Part shown: piece after piece, positions 51,365 to 59,310 of the stretch | Numbering within the stretch: position 1 is the first letter of the stretch | How the letters are laid out: every line of letters begins with the position of its first letter | From: Candidatus Laterigemmans baculatus | Lineage (GTDB): Bacteria > Planctomycetota > Planctomycetia > Pirellulales > Pirellulaceae | DNA: 64,000 nt | Assembly: GCF_010367455.1 (NCBI RefSeq) | Contig: NZ_WRPR01000010.1 | Coordinates: forward strand, 1-64,000 | Direction: 5' to 3' | Translations under genes and position numbers: made by a program | Notes under the pieces: model-generated | Told to the model about the DNA's origin: nothing | The model's database searches: none | The model's input: only the letters and a program-made list of their open reading frames with translations

Positions 51365-51467
51365 GGGGCGAAGACTCCTCCATGGACAGGGGCAAGAACC
51401 CAGGAGAGTCTAACAAATCCGCCCCCCGCTACGTCAGACACCGTACCTCAGGCTTTCCAGGATGACT

Positions 51468-51540
51468 CATAGTCGCCTTTCGCTCCGCGAAAGTAGCGTC
51501 TCCCCCACCGGGATCTTTCGCGGAGCGAAAGGCGACTATG
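51468..51540. repeat. Family E inverted pair
   Basis: CATAGTCGCCTTTCGCTCCG on the left faces its complement on the right, giving a stem of about 25 base pairs. It lies downstream of the desaturase gene and upstream of the pepF start (intergenic 51365-51583). Other family E copies are at 52943 and 56322. Confidence 0.9.
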
Positions 51541-51583
51541 GGGCGTCCGAGGAGGTCTGGGCTGGAAAGCTGACGTACGGGCC

Positions 51584-52582
51584 CTACTTCGGCCGCACCA
51601 CGTCTTTGGCCAAGCCGATTCGCTCCATCGCCACAATCACCCACCACGACATGTCGAATTCGTACCAGCGGTGTCCGTGGCGAGCCGCCCGCGGGCTGGC
51701 GTGGTGGTTGTTGTGCCAGCCTTCGCCGTGGGCGAGCAGGGCAACCAACCAGTTGTTGCGGCTCTCGTCCCGCGTCTCGTAGTTGCGATAGCCGAAGACG
51801 TGCGAGAGCGAGTTGACGGCCCAAGTGCCGTGCAGGACGAAGACCGTGCGGACCACCACGCCCCAGATGAACCAACTGGCTGCCATCCGCACCGCCTCGC
51901 CGCTGCTGCCCCCCATGACCCAGCCCCACAAGCCGCCGAGCGCCGTGATCACCAGACCATGGACCAAGTAGATCCCCAACCAGCGATAACGCCGCTCGAG
52001 GTTCAGATAGAACGGGTCGCGGAGCAGGTCGCGGACATACCGCTCGAAATAATGCACATGGTCGTGGTCACGGTTGCGGACGAGCACCCAGCCGACGTGG
52101 GCCCAGAGGAAATTTGCCAGCGGCGAATGCGGATCGGGCTGGTGGTCGCTGTGCTGGTGGTGCATGCGGTGGATCGCCACCCAGCGAGCCGGGCTGTCCT
52201 GCAGATTGCACATCCCGAACACCGCGAACGTATGCTCGAGCCACTTCGGACAGGTGAAGCCGCGGTGGGTCAACAAGCGGTGGTAGCCGATCGTGATCCC
52301 CAGCATTCCGAACGTCAGGTGCCCGAGCACCGCGACGACCACGCCCGACCAACTGAACAACCAGGGAACGACGGCCAACACCGCCAGAGCGTGCAGAATC
52401 GCCAGCGGAATCAGGTACGACCAGTAGATTCGCAGCGGCACGGCGGCTTCGGGAAGCGGAATCCGCTGAGGGTCCAAGCCGCAAGTCGCCCCCTTGCCAG
52501 CCACTTCCAAGCAGCCTTCATCGGGAACGACCTTCTCAGGAGCCACCGGCAAGGTGGAGGAGAGACGGATGGGCGGTTGCAT
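51584..52582 (-). CDS. Acyl-CoA/fatty acid desaturase (delta-9 type)
   Basis: About 332 residues from ATG 52582. The open frame continues to a TTG at 52717 with no conserved sequence, so the start is uncertain. The three histidine boxes of membrane desaturases are complete: HRLLTH (HxxxxH), HRMHH (HxxHH) and HNNHH (HxxHH) in EGWHNNHHASPRAARHG. Four membrane helices are visible in two pairs. It inserts a double bond into acyl chains using a di-iron site and an electron donor that is not encoded here. It probably adjusts membrane fluidity. Confidence 0.9.
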   Translation of the reverse strand: MQPPIRLSSTLPVAPEKVVPDEGCLEVAGKGATCGLDPQRIPLPEAAVPLRIYWSYLIPLAILHALAVLAVVPWLFSWSGVVVAVLGHLTFGMLGITIGYHRLLTHRGFTCPKWLEHTFAVFGMCNLQDSPARWVAIHRMHHQHSDHQPDPHSPLANFLWAHVGWVLVRNRDHDHVHYFERYVRDLLRDPFYLNLERRYRWLGIYLVHGLVITALGGLWGWVMGGSSGEAVRMAASWFIWGVVVRTVFVLHGTWAVNSLSHVFGYRNYETRDESRNNWLVALLAHGEGWHNNHHASPRAARHGHRWYEFDMSWWVIVAMERIGLAKDVVRPK

Positions 52583-52838
52583 CTCGGCCGTCGCTTCGTC
52601 GGACACTCGCACTTCCTGGCTCAGAGGCTGGCGACCGACCCGAGAAAGATCCTGCACTCGCAGAACCACGGCACGGTCACTGTCGACCCGCTCAACCGCA
52701 GACAATCCCGTCGACAAAACGCGGCGAGCAGGCAGTTCGCGGAAGAAGGCAAATTTAAACCCTCAACCACCCCCGCGTCGACCCAAAATCCCCCGGAAGT
52801 CGCGTCGGCACCACCGGCGTTACAGGCTCGCATAGCCC

Positions 52839-52865
52839 CTGAGCCGCAGGGCGCTAGCCGCGGGT
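52839..52865. repeat. Family B single half-element
   Basis: GAGCCGCAGGGCGCTAGCCG is a single family B arm without a partner. It lies in the 386-base stretch 52718-53104 that also holds the family E array. No gene is supported there. Confidence 0.6.
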
Positions 52866-52942
52866 CTATTCCGGTTTGCTGTCCGAGAAAGCGTTGCACC
52901 GCAGCGGAGCTCAGCCACAAGCGAGAAACATTGGATCACGCG

Positions 52943-53102
52943 CATAGTCGCCTTTCGCTCCGCGCCATAGTCGCCTTTCGCTCCGCGCCATAGTCGCCTT
53001 TCGCTCCGCGCCATAGTCGCCTTTCGCTCCGCGCCATAGTCGCCTTTCGCTCCGCGAAAGTAGCGTTTCTGCACTACTTTCGCGGAGCGAAAGGCGACTA
53101 TG
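52943..53102. repeat. Family E tandem array (five direct, one inverted)
   Basis: Five direct units of exactly 23 bases start at 52943, 52966, 52989, 53012 and 53035, each CATAGTCGCCTTTCGCTCCG plus CGC. A linker with AAAGTAGCG and one inverted copy ending at 53102 follow. There are no unique spacers, so this is not a CRISPR array. It ends three bases from the recG stop codon. Confidence 0.92.
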
Positions 53103-53104
53103 GT

Positions 53105-55297
53105 TCACGCAACGTCGCCCAATTGCAGGACTTGTCCGTAGCGGCGGATGACTTGGCTGCGGAGTTTTTCGAAACCGGCCGCTTCGAGCTGGGGATCTTC
53201 GTCGATCAGCCGCTGGGCCAGCTCGCGAGCAGCGACCAGCTCGTCCGCGTCTCGCAACGGGTCGGCGATCCGCAGCGGCGGCAGGCCGCTCTGGCGAACC
53301 CCCATCAAGTCGCCGGGGCCCCGCAAGCGGAAGTCAGCTTCGGCTAACTCGAAACCATCGTCGGTCTCAGCCAACACCTGCAGCCGCTCGTTCTCCTCCG
53401 GCGATCCCGGGCCGCCAGTAAAAATCCCTACGTGCCCGGTGTGCCGACCGCGGCTGACGCGGCCTCGCAGCTGATGGAGCTGGGCCAGCCCAAACCGCTC
53501 GGCTCCCAGGATCGTCATCACCGTTGCGTTGGGCACGTCGATCCCGACTTCGATGACGGTCGTCGCCACCAGCACCTGCAACCGCCCTTCGGCAAACCGC
53601 TTCATCGTCTCCGCTTTGTCAGCCGGCGACATCCGCCCGTGCAGCAGCCCGATCCGGTACTTCGCCAGCGGACCACTCGCGAGCTCCCGGTAAATCGACT
53701 CGGCAGCCGCCAAGTCCTCACTCCCGCCACCGCTTTCGAGCCCCAGTTCGCCTTCTGGTCCGCTGTCCTCCAGCGGGTCGTCTCCATCGTCCCCATCCGC
53801 AGCCGCCTCCGCCGAGCGTTTGCCGCCGGCTGAGACGAGTGGAGTGACGACAAACGCTTGCCGCCCCTCGTCCAACCGTTCGGCGACGAACTGCCACCAG
53901 CGGTCCCGCCAACCATCGTGAGCGAGGTACGTTTTGACGACGCCTCGCCCGGGCGGCTTTTCCCGCAGCGTGCTCAGCTCCAGGTCGCCGAACATCGTCA
54001 TCGCGACGGTCCGGGGAATCGGCGTCGCTGAGAGCACCAGGTAGTGCGGATCGAGGCCACCGCTGCGAAGCCGTGCCCGCTGGGCGACACCGAATTTGTG
54101 CTGCTCGTCGATCACCACCAAGCCGAGCCGCGGCAAAGCGATCTCGCCGTACAGCAAGGCGTGGGTCCCGACCAGCAAGTCGATCTCGCCCGCCGCGGCG
54201 GCCCGCAGCGTCTCCCGCCGCTCGGCCGCCGAGAGTGAGCCGCTGAACAGCCCCACGCGAACGCGACTCTTGGCCAGCGCGGCGGCGAACGTCCGCTGAT
54301 GCTGCCGAGCCAGCACGTCGGTCGGAGCCATCAAGACTGCCTGATGTTTATGGGCCGCAGCCAGCAACATCGCGTACTGGGCCACGACCGTTTTGCCGCT
54401 CCCCACGTCCCCTTGGATCAACCGGTTCATGGGAAACTGGCGGGACATGTCGCGCCCCACCTCTTCGATCGCTCGCTGCTGGTCGCCGGTCAACTGGAAG
54501 GGAAACCGGCGGGCGATTCGAGCATTGATCTCGGGGCTGGGGGGCAGCGCCGGGCTGTGCAAATCGGTCGTCAACCGGCGACGCCGCATCGCCAGCGCCA
54601 GCTGCAGCACCAGCAGCTCCTGGAAGATCAGCCGTCGCCGCGCCGCTTCCAACTTCTCGGCGTTTTCCGGACGGTGGATGTTCAACAGCGCCTCGGCGAT
54701 TCCCACCAGCCCCAGCGAGTCGCGGATCTCCTCGGGGAGCACTTCCGGGACGCTCCCCGACAGGGTCTCGGCCACCGAAGCCATGATCCGCCGCATCGCC
54801 GGCTGCTTGAGCCCTTCGGTCAGCGGATAGACCGGCAGCACATCACCGCCGGGAAGCGTCTCCTTTTCGTCGAGCGGCACGACGCGAGGGTGCACGAACT
54901 CGAACCGCAAGCCGTTCAGCCGCGGAGTACCCGAGACGAGCACGCGGTCGCCGCGGTGGAGGTTCTCGGTGCGGAATGGCTGGTTGAAAAACATCAGCCG
55001 TACCGCCCCCGTGTCGTCTTCGACTAGCACGCCGGCGATCGACTTTCCCGAGTAGGTGACCCGCTGGTCGACCTCGGCGATCGTCCCCACGATCGATGCC
55101 GGTTGCTCTTCGGCCAGCTCGGCAATCGGTTTGAGTTCCGCACGATGCTGGTAATCCCGCGGAAAAGCAAACAACGCGTCCCCCGCGTTGCGGATCCCCA
55201 GCCGGGCCAACAGCTCAGCCCGCTGCGGCCCGACCCCACGAAGATACTGGGCGGGCGTGGCGAGGGTGACGGCAGGAGCGTCGGTTGTGCGATCCAT
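53105..55297 (-). CDS. recG: ATP-dependent DNA helicase RecG
   Basis: 730 residues. The wedge/OB domain (RDYQHRAELKPI, GTIAEVDQRVTYSGKSIAG) is followed by superfamily 2 helicase motifs: Walker A GDVGSGKT at 296-303, DEQH at 397-400, SATPIPRT, then the second helicase half (LLHGRMSPADKAETMKRF, TTVIEVGIDVPNATVM, QLHQLRGRVSRG) and the TRG-type C-terminus. RecG remodels stalled forks and branched DNA. An acidic, Gly-rich insert of about 38 residues (489-527) lies between the two helicase lobes and is not found in E. coli RecG. Confidence 0.96.
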   Translation of the reverse strand: MDRTTDAPAVTLATPAQYLRGVGPQRAELLARLGIRNAGDALFAFPRDYQHRAELKPIAELAEEQPASIVGTIAEVDQRVTYSGKSIAGVLVEDDTGAVRLMFFNQPFRTENLHRGDRVLVSGTPRLNGLRFEFVHPRVVPLDEKETLPGGDVLPVYPLTEGLKQPAMRRIMASVAETLSGSVPEVLPEEIRDSLGLVGIAEALLNIHRPENAEKLEAARRRLIFQELLVLQLALAMRRRRLTTDLHSPALPPSPEINARIARRFPFQLTGDQQRAIEEVGRDMSRQFPMNRLIQGDVGSGKTVVAQYAMLLAAAHKHQAVLMAPTDVLARQHQRTFAAALAKSRVRVGLFSGSLSAAERRETLRAAAAGEIDLLVGTHALLYGEIALPRLGLVVIDEQHKFGVAQRARLRSGGLDPHYLVLSATPIPRTVAMTMFGDLELSTLREKPPGRGVVKTYLAHDGWRDRWWQFVAERLDEGRQAFVVTPLVSAGGKRSAEAAADGDDGDDPLEDSGPEGELGLESGGGSEDLAAAESIYRELASGPLAKYRIGLLHGRMSPADKAETMKRFAEGRLQVLVATTVIEVGIDVPNATVMTILGAERFGLAQLHQLRGRVSRGRHTGHVGIFTGGPGSPEENERLQVLAETDDGFELAEADFRLRGPGDLMGVRQSGLPPLRIADPLRDADELVAARELAQRLIDEDPQLEAAGFEKLRSQVIRRYGQVLQLGDVA

Positions 55298-55392
55298 CGA
55301 ATCTTTAATCTAATCCAAAGCGGTCTTGCTCCGCGCCCCGGCGTCTCTCTAGTATCCCAACCGCGGAACACTCACCAGACAAGGATGTCGGC

Positions 55393-56313
55393 GTGCGCGT
55401 CGTACGAAATCTCGACGAACCGATGCTCGCCTCCTCTGCGGGAGGTCGGACCTGGCGGTTGACCGCTGCGCTCTCAATTCAACCGCTCGCGGGCCTCGCC
55501 GTATCACTGCTATTTTTAGCCGCTTTGGCCGGCTGCACCCACCGCGCTTATCCGCTCGGCCCCGGCTATCCCGCCGGCAACCCCTGGGGGCCGGCTGCCC
55601 CGCCGAACGTCTCCCCGCTCGAAGCCCAAGTCACCGAACTGCAGCGCCGCGTTCAATTATTGGACGAAGACAATCGCCAACTGCAGACCCAGCTGGCCCA
55701 ATCCGAACAGCAGTCGCTCGTCTATCGCGACGAAGTCAACTTGATGCGGCAGCAGCTCGCCGACACGGCCGAACGGCTCGAGCAGGCTCGGATCGCCGCC
55801 GACCAAAGCCAACAGCACTTCAAAGGGCTGCAGGCCTCCACCCAGTTCCGTGGCGGAGCGACGCTCGAAGCGAACACCAATCTGCGGCAGATCGCCGAAG
55901 CGATGCGGGCCAGCGGACTGCCGGTCGTCTACGAAGGAGACGCCGCTCGCGTGCTCGTTCCGACCGACCAACTGTTTCAACCCGGAACCGCCCAACTGCT
56001 GCCGCAAGCCTCCGGTCTGCTGACTCCGATCGCCACCCAGATCGTTCGCTTGGCGCCTCGCCAGCGGATCGGTGTCGAAGGCTTTACCGACGACGCTCCG
56101 CTCTACGGCGGCCAATTTTCGAGCCCCCATCAGCTGACCTCCGCCCAGGCGCTGAGCGTGTTCGAGCTGCTTGCCGAACGCGGCGGCATCGCTCGCGAGC
56201 AAATGACGACCACCGGGCATGGTGCCAGCAGCCCACGCCAGCCGAACCAAACCGCCGCCGGCCGCTCGGCCAATCGCCGCATCGAAATCGTGATCTACCC
56301 GAGCACGATGTAG
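55393..56313 (+). CDS. OmpA-family outer-membrane lipoprotein with coiled coil
   Basis: 306 residues from GTG 55393 (AAGGAT upstream). ATG 55423 is a plausible alternative. The lipobox LAGC gives a lipidated Cys48 (Cys38 from the later start). Residues 75-150 form a coiled coil (LEAQVTELQRRVQLLDEDNR). Residues 165-306 are an OmpA C-like peptidoglycan-binding domain (TDQLFQPGTAQLLPQASGLL, RIGVEGFTDDAPLYG, TTTGHGASSPRQPNQTAAGR, SANRRIEIVI). It probably tethers the outer membrane to whatever peptidoglycan the cell has. It is divergent from recG. Confidence 0.88.
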   Translation: MRVVRNLDEPMLASSAGGRTWRLTAALSIQPLAGLAVSLLFLAALAGCTHRAYPLGPGYPAGNPWGPAAPPNVSPLEAQVTELQRRVQLLDEDNRQLQTQLAQSEQQSLVYRDEVNLMRQQLADTAERLEQARIAADQSQQHFKGLQASTQFRGGATLEANTNLRQIAEAMRASGLPVVYEGDAARVLVPTDQLFQPGTAQLLPQASGLLTPIATQIVRLAPRQRIGVEGFTDDAPLYGGQFSSPHQLTSAQALSVFELLAERGGIAREQMTTTGHGASSPRQPNQTAAGRSANRRIEIVIYPSTM

Positions 56314-56321
56314 CTTCCTTT

Positions 56322-56467
56322 CATAGTCGCCTTTCGCTCCGCGCATAGTCGCCTTTCGCTCCGCGCATAGTCGCCTTTCGCTCCGCGAAAGTAGCGTTTC
56401 TGCGATACTTTCGCGGAGCGAAAGGCGAGACTATTTGCGCTACTTTCGCGGAGCGAAAGGCGACTAT
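56322..56467. repeat. Family E array (three direct, two inverted) at a convergent junction
   Basis: Three direct copies (period 22) are followed by two inverted copies that carry the AAAGTAGCG linker. The array fills the gap between the OmpA-like gene and the tex gene, which converge, and could fold into several alternative hairpins. Confidence 0.9.
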
Positions 56468-56471
56468 GGGC

Positions 56472-58658
56472 TCACACCTGCTTGCGCGACAGGGCGATGC
56501 GGCGGCGTGGGATGTCGACTTCCAGCACTTTCACGCGGAACACGTCGCCGACCGCAACCACCTCGCTGGGATCTTGGATGTAGCGATCGGCCAGCTCCGA
56601 GATGTGGACGAGCCCGTCCTGGTGCACGCCCACATCCACGAACGCTCCAAACCGCGTCACGTTGGTGACCACACCCTCGAGGATCATTCCCGTCTGCAGA
56701 TCGCCGATCTCGCTGACCCCTTCGGTGAAGCTGGCCACTTTGAATTCGCGGCGGGGGTCGCGTCCCGGCTTGGCCAACTCCGCCAGGATGTCACGAATCG
56801 TCGGCAGGCCGGCCGAGTCATCGACGAAATCGGACGGATTGAGTTTGCTGGCCGCCGAGGCGTTGCCGATCAGCTGAGCCGCGGGAATTCCCAAGCTCTT
56901 GGCCATCCGCTCGACGATGTGATAGCTCTCGGGGTGAACCGCCGAGTTGTCGAGCGGCTGGATGCCATCGGCGACCCGCAGGAACCCGGCCGCTTGGCGA
57001 AACGCTTTCTGGCCGAACTTGGGAACTTTCAGAATCTGCTTGCGACTCCCAAAACGGCCTTCGCTGTCACGAAACGCCACCACCCGCTCGGCTAATTTCG
57101 GACCGATCCCAGCCACCTGAGCGAGCAGCGGGGCGCTGGCCATGTTCAGATCCACCCCCACGGCGTTGACGCACGACTGGACTTCACGTTCGAGCGACTT
57201 GCGGAGCCGCGTCTGGTTCACGTCGTGCTGATACTGGCCGACGCCGATCGACTTGGGATCGAGCTTGACCAGTTCCGCGAGCGGATCCTGCAAGCGGTGG
57301 GCGATGCTGATCGCTCCCCGCACCGTCACGTCCAGATCGGGATACTCGGCGACCGCCAACTCGCTCGCCGAGTAGATCGAGGCCCCCGACTCGCTGACAA
57401 TCGCTTTCGTAACTTCCAGTGCGTGTTCACGGACCAGCGCGGTCACGAACGCATCGGTCTCGCGCGAGGCGGTGCCGTTGCCGATCGCGATCATCCGCAC
57501 GTGGTATCGCTGGATCAGCTCGATCAGCGTCTTGCCGGCTCCGGCAGCGTCGCTGCGAGGAGGCGTCGGATAGATCGTCGTATGGGCGAGGACCTTTCCC
57601 GTCCCGTCGACCACCGCGACTTTGCAGCCGGTGCGAAAGCCGGGGTCGATCCCCATCGTCACGTTCGGACCGGCCGGAGGAGCCAGCAACAACTCCCTGA
57701 GATTTTTCGCGAACACACCGATCGCTTCTTCCTCGGCCGCTTCGGACAGCTCGTCGAGCACCGCTGAGCTAGCCCCTGGCAGCAGCAAGCGATTGAAACA
57801 ATCCTCGACCGTGCTCCGCATCTCCGCGGCGAACTCGAACTGCGGGTTCGAAAGCAACCGTCCCTGCAACTGCCGCAGCGTGCTCTCGTCAACGGCAAAG
57901 CTGACGTTGAGAATTCCTTCGGCCTCGCCACGTTTCATCGCCAGCAAGCGGTGCGAAGCGACGCGGGCGGCTCGTTCGCTGTGGTCGAAATACATCGCGA
58001 ACTTGCTCGACGGGTCGTTCTTGCCCCGCTTGACTCGCGAGACGATCTGGCCGCGGCGGACTTGCTCGACCATCCAACTCCGCGTCGCCGGCTCGCTGGC
58101 CCACGTCTCGGCCACGATGTCACAGGCTCCGGCCAGCGCGGCCGCTTCGTCCGGGACCTCCTTTTCGGGATCGACGAACCGCCGCAGCACTTCCTGCTTG
58201 GACTGCCCGAACTGCTTGGACTCTCGGAGCGGCCGCTGGGCGAGCAGGAGATCGGCCAGCGGCTGCAGCCCTCGCTCCCGGGCGGCAGTCGCCCGCGAAC
58301 GCCGCTTGGGCTTGAACGGCAGGTACAGATCCTCCAACTCGGCTCGGACCGAACACTGTTGAATCTGTCGTCGCAGCTCCGGCGTGAGCTGGCCAGCCGC
58401 CTCAATCGTGCTCAGGATCGTCGCCTTGCGATCGGCCAGCTCGCGAGCCTTCGCCAACTGGTCTTCGATCACGCGGAGGGCGATCTCATCGAGCCCGCGT
58501 GTCGCTTCCTTGCGATAGCGAGCGATGAAGGGCAGGGTGTTGCCCTCATCGAGCAACTCGATCGTCGCCAGCACCTGGGCCACGTCGACCTGCAGCCCGC
58601 CAGCGATCTCCGCCGCAGTGGCCTGCAAGTCAAAGCATGCGAATCCGTTCTTATCCAC
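56472..58658 (-). CDS. tex: Tex-family RNA-binding transcription accessory protein
   Basis: 728 residues from GTG 58658. No ATG is available in frame before the conserved start (ATAAEIAGGLQVDVAQVLAT). Domains in order are the Tex N-terminal helical region, a YqgF/RNase H-like domain (VTMGIDPGFRTGCKVAVVDG), helix-hairpin-helix motifs (AGIGPKLAERVVAFRDSEG) and an S1 domain at the C-terminus (GVVTNVTRFGAFVDVGVHQD, GLVHISELADRYI). Tex binds RNA and associates with RNA polymerase. The start overlaps the end of sugE by eight bases, so the two are probably translated from one message. Confidence 0.95.
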   Translation of the reverse strand: MDKNGFACFDLQATAAEIAGGLQVDVAQVLATIELLDEGNTLPFIARYRKEATRGLDEIALRVIEDQLAKARELADRKATILSTIEAAGQLTPELRRQIQQCSVRAELEDLYLPFKPKRRSRATAARERGLQPLADLLLAQRPLRESKQFGQSKQEVLRRFVDPEKEVPDEAAALAGACDIVAETWASEPATRSWMVEQVRRGQIVSRVKRGKNDPSSKFAMYFDHSERAARVASHRLLAMKRGEAEGILNVSFAVDESTLRQLQGRLLSNPQFEFAAEMRSTVEDCFNRLLLPGASSAVLDELSEAAEEEAIGVFAKNLRELLLAPPAGPNVTMGIDPGFRTGCKVAVVDGTGKVLAHTTIYPTPPRSDAAGAGKTLIELIQRYHVRMIAIGNGTASRETDAFVTALVREHALEVTKAIVSESGASIYSASELAVAEYPDLDVTVRGAISIAHRLQDPLAELVKLDPKSIGVGQYQHDVNQTRLRKSLEREVQSCVNAVGVDLNMASAPLLAQVAGIGPKLAERVVAFRDSEGRFGSRKQILKVPKFGQKAFRQAAGFLRVADGIQPLDNSAVHPESYHIVERMAKSLGIPAAQLIGNASAASKLNPSDFVDDSAGLPTIRDILAELAKPGRDPRREFKVASFTEGVSEIGDLQTGMILEGVVTNVTRFGAFVDVGVHQDGLVHISELADRYIQDPSEVVAVGDVFRVKVLEVDIPRRRIALSRKQV

Positions 58659-58968
58659 TCGCTACCTTTAATCCAATAATCCCGATCAGGATCAATGCGA
58701 TGCAGGCGATGCGGGCAGCCGATGCCGATTCGCCGAAGATCAACATCCCCGCGATTGCGGTCCCCGCCGCACCGATTCCCGTCCAGACGGCATAACCCGT
58801 CCCCACGGGGATCTCACGGAGGCCGCGGGCCAGAAAGACAAAACTGGCGATCATCCCCAGGACGGTCAGCACGCTCGGCCAAAATCGCGTGAACCCTTCG
58901 CTGCTCTTCAGCCCCAGGGCCCACGCGATCTCAAGCAACCCAGCGATCAACACATACAGCCACGCCAT
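58651..58968 (-). CDS. sugE: SMR-family guanidinium exporter SugE/Gdx
   Basis: 105 residues from ATG 58968 with GGAG seven bases upstream, the standard length of SugE. A longer frame from 59013 adds nothing conserved. Four membrane helices, Glu13 in GLLEIAWALGLK and the motif GTGYAVWTGIGAAGTAIAG match the Gdx (SugE) subgroup better than EmrE-type multidrug exporters. It works as an antiparallel dimer exchanging protons for guanidinium. No guanidine riboswitch was recognised upstream. The tex gene starts inside its last codons. Confidence 0.9.
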   Translation of the reverse strand: MAWLYVLIAGLLEIAWALGLKSSEGFTRFWPSVLTVLGMIASFVFLARGLREIPVGTGYAVWTGIGAAGTAIAGMLIFGESASAARIACIALILIGIIGLKVASG

Positions 58969-59020
58969 CCACAACTCCACCGCCCCAATCAGCGAGAGGC
59001 GTCGCACTGGCAAAAAGAAT

Positions 59021-59310
59021 CGTTTAACGGCAAGCCGAAGACGGAATCCGGTGTCCGGTGTCCGGTGTCCGGTGTCCGGTGTCCGGTGTCCGGTGTCCGG
59101 TGTCCGGTGTCCGGAATCCGGAATCCGGAATCCGGTGTCCGGGGTCCGGGGTCCGGGGTCCGGAGAATCTGAAATTTCAAATCCTGCTCTCCCGGCTCCC
59201 GGCTCCCGGCTCCCGGCTCCCGGCTCCCGGCTCCCGGCTCCCGGCTACCGGCTACCGGCTACCGGCTCCCGGCTCCCGGCTACCGGCTCCCTGCTCCCGG
59301 CTCCCGGCTA
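59021..59310. repeat. Family D fragment followed by two heptamer arrays
   Basis: A single truncated family D core (59021-59041) runs into a heptanucleotide array (about 59046-59167). It has roughly 16 units of the type (GTG/GAA/GGG)TCCG, with variants grouped in blocks. After a short unique stretch a second heptamer array (about 59185-59310) has units of GGCTCCC and GGCTACC. Its last unit contains the stop codon of the oxidoreductase gene. The arrays lie upstream of sugE-tex. Confidence 0.9.

Noticed and set aside
52583-52717. TTG 52717 as the desaturase start
   Set aside because: The extra 45 codons show no conserved sequence and TTG is rare as a start. The true start remains uncertain.
52943-53057. 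CRISPR-like regular repeat array
   Set aside because: The 23-bp units are directly adjacent with no unique spacers, and no cas genes are in the window.
58969-59310. Guanidine riboswitch upstream of sugE
   Set aside because: The region is filled by a family D fragment and heptamer arrays. No conserved riboswitch motif could be recognised by eye.
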